Assembly (NCBI GenBank): GCA_964016885.1
Contig: OZ024741.1
Coordinates: 34,502,922-34,566,921, forward strand
DNA length: 64,000 nt
Reading direction: 5' to 3'
From: Eledone cirrhosa
Lineage: Eukaryota; Mollusca; Cephalopoda; Octopoda; Eledonidae
The notes beneath the pieces were generated by a model, which was not told where the DNA came from, searched no databases, and was given only the letters and a program-made list of their open reading frames with translations. This document shows positions 51,201 to 60,200 of this stretch, one piece after another; positions within the stretch are counted from its first letter, which is position 1, and every line of letters begins with the position of its first letter. The position numbers and the translations under genes were made by a program.

Positions 51201-54200
51201 TAGTGATGGTTGTCTTTGGATTAATTCTGAAATTTACTGGAGAGATGCTGTACTGAGGACTTGTCCAACCTATGCAAGCATGGAAAAGCAGATGTAAAAA
51301 TGATGATGATGATGATGATATATAAATATTTATAAATGGAGACAATATAGGTATAGGGACAATATATGGTAGAAATGAAATGAGATAGCTGAGTAATGTG
51401 TTGAGGAAGGATGAAAGTGACTGGGTGAATGGAATTAAATATGGAAGGAAGTAGAGGAAGGGAAAGACTAAGAAACAATATGGCTTAAAATGATGGAGCA
51501 GGAAATGAAAGTGAGAGGGTAGATAAGGAAGAAACCTGTCATGGGGCCCACATGGCTAACCCATGTTTTAGCAGGGGAAATGGCCTTAAAATGTTGTTTG
51601 TGACACCAAATATAAATAAAAGGTTTTGGGGGATCTTACCTGGCAAATGAATGGATCGAATATGAGAACCATTATTACTTGGGTCCTTTGGAAAACTAAA
51701 GGCAGTGCGGGCAATCAAGACAACGGATTCATGATTTGAAGGGTTATGTCTTGTAACAGACACAACATCTCCCTCAATTTGGTCAACGAATGTCTAAATA
51801 ATAAAACAAAAGATATTTAATGTAAGCAGAGACATTTACATCATGAATTCTTCTAGTTTTATTTCTGATAACAGATAGAATAAGTAATATTCAGCTTCTG
51901 CAGCAAATCATAACAAAATTATGCTTATGCATTATATATATATATATATAAATCAGAATGAATGCAGTAAAAACCAGCTAGACCATTACTCACCAGAGTA
52001 CTCGATACTTGGGGTAGTAGAGTGGGTAATATGAAGGATTCGGGACCCCAACAGCTGAGCCCTTATCGTTTCAACAGATAGATTCGAACCATTATATATA
52101 TATATGATGATGATGATGATCATCATCATCTACACAATTGCACCTCTCAAAGGTAAAGACACTGGATCGAGATCTCTGGCGTTATGCAGTACTGCAGAAG
52201 ACCTGCCTTTCAATGTGCATGTGATGAAGCAACATCTAGTAGTCTATAGTATGCACTATGCACCACTTCTTCCAACCCTTCCATACACCTACCCATGCCT
52301 TAACACTCCACCCCACCTTTCACCAGCTAAGTACCCCACCCTAGACCTACCTCTTCAATCCCCACCCCACTTTCAACTTCTGAGGCTCCTCCCTTGACAA
52401 ACCCATATATACAAGCATGGAGTGATGAACAGGTTCTCCCACAATGCTGCTGAAATGGCTAAAGGTGCTCAGCCCACCCCGTAAGGAGGTCATGCTGGTG
52501 ACACACCAAAAGCCCAAATCCACCATGTAAGGTGCTCATGTTGAAGCCATGACAAAAGAGCACCTAGTTCTTGATGATGAGGATTCCAATGATTCCCTCA
52601 ACCACAATGGATATTCCAATGTTTTCTATGATATACAACAGAGGCTAACATATACTTAAGATTTAATAACAAAACAACTAGTTTCATTTACTTAAAAATA
52701 TTTTGTGTCATTCGCAATATTACTCCTTACTTATGTATTTAAGCTGATGCAATTGGTCCACTTTTAGTTATTTCCCCTTAGCTCATTTTATTTTCTAATC
52801 TAATGCATGTAATGTCACAATATTGAACTTGTTAATAGATATTTACTAGTGATGAAATTAAACATGAAAATCTCCTGCTTTTACCCTTTTGCTACCAAAC
52901 TACTGAAACCACCACTTGATCTATGATACAAGACTGTTTATTTGAAAATGTATATGTTCAAGTAAAACTCTTCCATCATAATTTTATGTAAGAACCCTTG
53001 TAAAATAAATTTCCAAACTAGCTTAATAATGAGAAAGTTAGTTATCTTGATTATTCTCAAAATTATTTTAAAATCATAGGGAGTGTTATTTACATAAATC
53101 ATAACAAACGGGCTAATTACAACATCTCTCTCTCCTCCTCATTGTTTCTATTCTCTATTTTATTTCATTTTATATTTTTGTAACATAACAATGGAAAATC
53201 TACAAATGTATGTTCACAAGGAAATTCAAAAGAATTTAGAAAGACTTACCTGATTGTAGCCAGAACTGGCCAGAAAATAATGAAGTTGATTCAGAACCTT
53301 TTTCCCTATCATAATTCCACTGTTCAAGCCAGCTGTAGAATTATCGGTACTGCGAGCAGCAAAGATTGGATACAAACGGGCTTCATTAACTACATGAATC
53401 TGTAAGATAAAAAGGAAACATTTGTGAAGGGTGGCAGTGGAACTGTGTCAGTCAGTGACCAGATCAAAAACAATGCTACAAAAGTTTAACACCTAGAAAT
53501 AGATGATAAATGTAAAGTGAATTAGACAGATTAAATGGGGGTGGGGTTCCCTTGTTTTTTTTTTCCAGCTTAATAATGAGAAAGTTAGTTATATTAGTAA
53601 ATTCCTCAAAATGTTTAGTTATTTTCAATATCATTTGAAAATCATAAGCAGTGTCTTTCCTTAGAAATATGATAAACAAAGTAACTATAAAGAAAAGTGT
53701 AAAATTTTAAACATGTCCTGTGAAAGAAATTAACCAATTTACTGTACAACATCTAGATATCTACACTTACATGATGAGGTACCAATTCATCATAACCACG
53801 ATTGCTTCCTGAGGCACAACAAGCCATTGACACCAAAGCAGTATTTGGGAGGACATCGTAGACACTGCGTTTCTGAAAATAGATAAATGCAAAAGAAACT
53901 GGAATCAAACAAGGTAAACAAAACACAAACAAACAAAAATAATATTTTCTAAACCAGTAAAATTTTGTAAGAGTACAAATAGCAAATTAGTATTACTTCT
54001 GACTGTTTGACTCAAAATCCTATTGAGGTCAACTTCTTTCATTCTTCCAAGGTTGATAAAATAACAGTTTTCCTCTTCTGATAAAGCCATAGAAAAAACA
54101 GTTGTCTGCTTGATTAATCCTTTAGCATTTAAACCGGTTATATCTGGCCAGGATCCGGCTGTATCTGGCCAGAATTCTCTCACCTCTTTCTGTTCAAACC

Positions 54201-57200
54201 AGCCATAACCGGCTGCTCATACTGAAAATCTCATAGATTCGATATTATGTGAGATAATTATGTGAGGTAAAGCCTTTACTGTGAAAATACAATAGTATAT
54301 ATAGAGTAATGTAAATGCTAAATGGTTAAGCAGAATTTATGCTCACTTACTCAACACATGGCCCTAATTACATTGTGTCCTAACTGACTTATCTTAATAC
54401 TATTAATACTACAAGCTACTAAGACAATACCACTCCTACTTAATCCAATCACCTACCATCATACCTATTTTTTTTTTAATTTCTTTTCATTTCTTTTTAC
54501 AAAACATTTTTCTCTATTTTTCCAGTTCAGAACAGGAATTTCTCCAGTTGCTTCTGTGGCCTAATCAGTTTGAAACCAGCAACAATACAGATTAAATACC
54601 AATTGATTTAAGTCCCATTAGGGTAGTCATTAGTAGTTCTCCTGCAGATCCATCTATCCATCCATTCATGGGCTCTTAACTCCTGATGGAGTCATAATGG
54701 CACCATCACGATATACTTGGGGATCTAAACCTGGTGGAGTCCACCCCTCTAGTGGTTTGAACAGACGATTTCATCCAGAGAAAGTGGGAGAATGAGAGAA
54801 AGTGATATATACAGATATAGAAAAAGAATATTCCCTCATACTAGACTGGTACTTTATTTATTGAACTCAAAAGAATGAAAGGTAAAGTTAAACTTGGTGG
54901 GATTTGAACACAGAATGCAGACAGTTGGAATGAACACCACAAATCATTTTATACGATATTGTATAAGTGTGTCAATTCACCCACCTCTCTTGCAGTTGCT
55001 GTCTAAAGAATAATAAATAAATAGATAAACAAGGCCACAAACTAATATGCAAAAGTACAATACATATAAGAACAGATGTATGAGAAATTTAATAAAAAAA
55101 TATAGCTTAGATGTAGAGGGAGTATGTTTCTTCTAATAATTATTTCCACTTAAAAACAGAGTATGAAATGGTATAATAATAATATTGTGTAAAGTGCTCA
55201 GGTGCACTACAACTCGTCAATATAGTACATAGAATAATACACAAATGTCAGGGAAGTACATGTTTGTATGTGTTAGCTGTAGTGTTGGCGGATCTCGGGA
55301 AGCATGGAGGCCTTAAAGGATGCAGTGTCTCGACAGCTAACAACTGATGCAGGTAGTTTGTTCCATGCTTCAGCAACTCTGAGCGTGAAAAAATGTTTCC
55401 GAAAGTCATGGGAACTGTGCTGTTTTCTTACTTTGTGGGCATGTCCATGTGTGTTAGACACATGGAAATCGAAAAGGCACTCAGGGTTGTTGTTGGCAAC
55501 ATGGTTAACAATTTTGTGGGTGTTTACCAAGTCAGTTGCCAGGCGTCGGAGCTTCAATGAATCCATGCCCAGGGAAGCAAGGCGCTCAGAGTATGGTAGA
55601 TGCCTGATGGAGGGTATTCGCTTGGTTGCACGTCTCTGAACAGTTTCCAGGTGGTCAATGTCCTGAGCAAGATAGGGGTTCCAGACTGGTGATGCAAATT
55701 CTAAGTGTGGTCGCACCATAGCTGTATACAGCCTTAAATAGATATCTGGAGAGCGGCTGACAAAGGTCTTGCTGAGTGATGCTAAGACACCCTCGGCCCT
55801 CTTGACAATTTTAGAGACGTGCCTCATCCAACGCAAATCGCTGCTGACCGTAATGCCCAGGTCATGTTCACAGGAAGACTTCTTGATATTAGTGCTGTGG
55901 AGGGAGTATGTGGACGCTGGGTTTTTACTCCCAAAATGCATGGTGGTGCACTTGTCCACAGCTAGCTTGAGTTGCCAGTCTGAGATCCACTGTTGCATTG
56001 TGTCCAGGTCAGACTGCAAGCAAGATCTATAGTGTTCAGGATCTGTCCTTTTTATCTCAAGGTACAGCTTGATGTCGTCTGCGTACTTTAGTACTGTGGC
56101 ATTCCTTAAGTTGGCATCTATGTCATTAATATATGCCACAAACAAAAGGGGGCCAAGAACAGATCCCTGAGGTACACCAGATGACATCTCATATGGTGAG
56201 GAATGCTGTCCCAGAACCGTGACTACCTCTCTTCGACTGAGAATGAAGGACTTCAACCAGTTAAAAAGATCATCCTTCACACCCATTGCAGAGAGTTTTG
56301 CCATAAGCCTTTTGTGTGGCACAGAATTGAAGGCCTTCGCAAAGTCAAGGTAAACAACATCCACCCATGAGCCGCCATCAGTGATCCGGGTGATGTCCTC
56401 AAGAAACTCTATAAGTTGATCACAGCAGCTGGAGTTGGGGATAAATCCAAATTGCGAGGGCCGGATAAGACTGTGAGAGCTCCAGAAGTTCCAAAGTGTT
56501 TCTCTGACACAGGATTCCATCAGTTTGGCGATGCAACTAGTAAGACTGACTGGACGATAGTTCACAGGTGATGTGCGGTCACCCTTTTTGAACAGAGGAA
56601 TGACACTGGCAGTTTTCCACTGTTCTGGAGTAGCACTGTTGTTCAGACAGAATTGGAAGAAGCGTGATAACTGGTGTAGAAGGAAGTACCCACCACGTTT
56701 AAGAAGCAGGTACGTAACACCATCAAGACCAGGAGAGGCATGGTTGCGTTTATTTTTTAGGTGACGTCGCAGCATTGCAGGTGTAAATTCCATGGTTGTA
56801 ATAGAGTCCGGTGTCATAGGTGGTGGAGATGGTACACTCTGGTCTTCAATGGTGAAAATGCCTGCATAGCATTCAGCAATGAGCTCTGCGCATTCCTTGG
56901 GGTCGTCAGTAACCTGGCTTGTGTGGGGATTGCGAAGAGGACCAACTGGAGAGTGAGGCCTCTGCTTTGAGTGAACATACTTCCAGAACACCTTACTGTC
57001 AGGGCTGGTTGCTATGCACTGCTCAAATTGAAGCACTGCCTTTTTTGTCACCTGTTTGAGGTGGTTGGACGATCTATTTCGCCTCTTCCTATTAATGTCT
57101 GATTTGTGAAGTTTGTACTCACGTTCAGCATTGCGCCGTTCTTTTCTGGCAAGACGGACTGCTGCAGTCTCCCAAATTGCGCTTTTAGGATGTTTTTTCC

Positions 57201-60200
57201 GCTTACGTGGCACCGATGCTGCATATGCTGTCCATATTGAGCTCAGGATGTTCTGGAGTACAGTGTTGACATCTCCAGAGTCATAGAACTCAAGCCAGTT
57301 TGGCCGTTGCAACTCGGTGCAGTAACAGTTCCAGTCTGCTTTATTCCAGTCAAAGTGAGCAGTTTGGAGATGGTTGTGGTTCTTGTTACTGCCCATGAGG
57401 GATAGATTGGCAATGATCATAGCATGATCAGAGTCACCTAAAGGTTCCTCAGCAGTAACACTAATGACCGTTTCAGGAGTAGTGGTGAAGAGTAGGTCCA
57501 AAGTGTTGTCACCTCTCGTTGGGGAGGTGACCACCTGGGACCAACTCGAGTCCAGCACCAGCTCAAGGAAGTCATTTGCACTTGGCGGCCAACGAAAGGT
57601 CTCCCAGTCAATCTCAGGGTGATTGAAGTCACCTGCAATGAAAACATAAGTGGCTGTCTTCCTGGCAGCAGCTCTGAGGATATCACAAAGTTGAGTGTCC
57701 TGATGGTAATTTGGGGGACGGTAAACGACTCCAAGTAGCAGTGTTGACATGGTCATACGTATATCGCAGAAAAAAACTTCCTGCTGTGATTGGTTCAAAT
57801 CAGCACAAGGAATTGCCGACAGATTTGACCGAACGTAGACCATTACACCACCACCACCACGATTAATACGGTCTTTACGAAACAGGTTGTAGCCAGTCAT
57901 GCTGAAAACCCCATCACAGAGTAAGGGATGTGCCCAAGTTTCCGTGACTGTAATGAAGTCCGGGTTGATACTTTTGACGTAGGAGTCAAAAAGATGAATC
58001 TTATTGCATAGACTACGTGCATTCAAGGACAACAGTTTGTACTTTGATTCCAGTCTATGATTATGTGCAGGGGATGGCAGGTTGTTCTGATTTAGTTTCC
58101 CAGAGTTTTTTCAGTTTCTTTATTGTCAGTTGTTGTGGGTACACTGTTTTCAGACCAGCTGGTGTCTCTTTTCCATGATTCGCCAGCCTTAACAAACTTC
58201 CATATCTGCCCATCATCTCGTAGGCTGAAGCTTTCATGTTCTGCCGAGCTGCGGTTTAGGGAAGCTGCAGCACGCAACTTTGGGCGGACATCAGGTGGAA
58301 GACCAGGACGTGTTCGGAAAGCAATCCGACTTTCACGCCTAGCTTTATCAGAGGCTACAAGGTATGAACGTGCCTCAGCTGAGTTTGAAAACGACAGTCT
58401 AATTAACCTGGGTTTCGGGCCTGGTCGGCCAAGGCGTAGAGCACCCTTTGCGGAAGCACAGCCCAGGCCTTTTGATGAACTGGCAGCAAATGCCTGAAGA
58501 TCAACTATGTCTTCCGGCACACCAATGGCAATCACTTCGTGGTTTGCAGATTCAGTGGCATTCTCAATGCGTCTAGGTTCAACATGAGGTACGCGGAGAT
58601 TTTTTAACAAGGCACTCCGGTAAGATCCCTCATTGTGCGGTTCTACACGAACGCTTGATTTTATTTCCGCTATTTCTTGACTTAAAGTGGAAATCATTTG
58701 CCGTATTTCCTCAAACTCCGTATTGACGGTCGTCGGTTGTTGTTGTTGAAAAGTAACGGGTGAGGAAGACATGGGTTGCTGTTGTTGATGAAGTCCTTCA
58801 ACGGGGGTAGTAGCAGAAGCTACGGTCGTTGGTTTTTGCTGTTGTTCAGCGACAATGGTAGAGGAAGACACGATCCTCGGTTTTTGTTGTTGTTGTTCAG
58901 GAACAATGGTAGAAGACACGATCTTCGGTCTTTGTTGTTGTTCCGCAGCAATGGGAGAAGCAGGCATACAGTCCAGGCACTGAAAGGACCAGTTTGTTAG
59001 CTGGACCATCTCCCAGAGTCTATCCATCGTAGCAATGTGATGTTTCTTATTTTGGCTTGGGATCTTCTGGAAGCCTGTGGCGCATTGAAGGCAGACAGAG
59101 ATGCGACAGGTTCCACATTCGACCCAACGATTACGGAACGAGTTTTTGGGTTCCGTACAGATATGGCAGGTGTGATCTTCCGGGCAATGTTCTATTTTTG
59201 GACATCGACCAGTTTTGTCGCAAATTTCATCGATGGATATCACCATGGCAATTTTGTTATTTCTACCCATCCGTAGAAAAACACAGAATGTAAACAATAT
59301 AGGTTTAGCGCACTTGATTACGATAGAAATAAAATGTCTGTTTTTTTGTGTATTTTGTTTCCGTTTTCCTAAATGTTATGTGTGTGTAGAAGAGTCTGTG
59401 CATGTAAACAAATAAATATGCTGCGTAAGTTAAATGAAACGTACTGTAGAAGGCAGTTGTTTATTAACAGCGAATAACGTTTTTTTTTGTTTTTTTTCCC
59501 CCTGATACTGCTTCTTTATAGTAAACTTTCAATAATATTTTTTTTTCAAATTATTAACTTTCAGCTGCTAGTATATATATATAATTAAAAGGTGTATGTG
59601 GGTTAGAAGCGAAGTCAATGTTAAGAAATATTTTACCAATGTAAATTGGTAAAATTGGCCGGTATAGTGTCTCACACGCAATGGTGTGGTTTCTTTTCAC
59701 GTGTGTGTATATGCATATGGTATGTATCTGTATATAAATCTGCGTTATATTGTTGTTTATATGTTTTGTGGAGTACTTACTGCGATCCTTAAGGGATGTA
59801 GTGATTTGTTTTGTTTTTTTTTCTTTTTTCCCCGTCCATGTCCACACGTGGTTTGTTGGCGAAAATCAAGTCAAATTATATATACTTCGTTAAGATAATT
59901 CTATCTTGAAACTGGTACTATTTGTCAGGGAACAGTGAAAGTAATTGTAATAATGAATATTGTAATCCATCTGACATGTGTTTAAAGGGCAGTTTTTGGT
60001 GAAAATATTATATTTTGTTTGGTCAAGACGTGGTCAAGCGACCTTCCTTGTCGCCATTTTTCCTTTAGATGAACATATATCAGTTAGTACTTGAGAATGA
60101 TCATGCACACTTTTTAGGACCTCTACTTCCCAAATCAAGCAAACTTGCTGAAAAAGAGATATACTACCTGCCAGTTATAACACTAGGTAGTAATGTCACC

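Larger units (their letters stand above)
55170..59420 (-). mobile_element. CR1-like non-LTR retrotransposon, near complete
   Basis: Minus-strand order: 5' UTR (end uncertain, about 59300-59570), ORF1, ORF2, short 3' UTR and an ATTATTATTATAC-type terminus at about 55172-55185. Both ORFs are free of stops and frameshifts, so the copy looks young. It sits in the 6.9-kb AGL intron between exons 60731-60894 and 53771-53872, in the same orientation as AGL. I could not find a target-site duplication by eye. Confidence 0.88.

Noticed and set aside
58104..58113. Canonical -1 slippery heptamer at the ORF1/ORF2 junction
   Set aside because: AAAAAAC is present, but it is not in the A|AAA|AAC register of ORF1, so I report only an A6 run as a possible slip site.
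55304..59293. Plus-strand open frames of 60-124 codons within the CR1-like element
   Set aside because: They are antisense to the long ORF1 and ORF2, whose motifs are clear on the minus strand.
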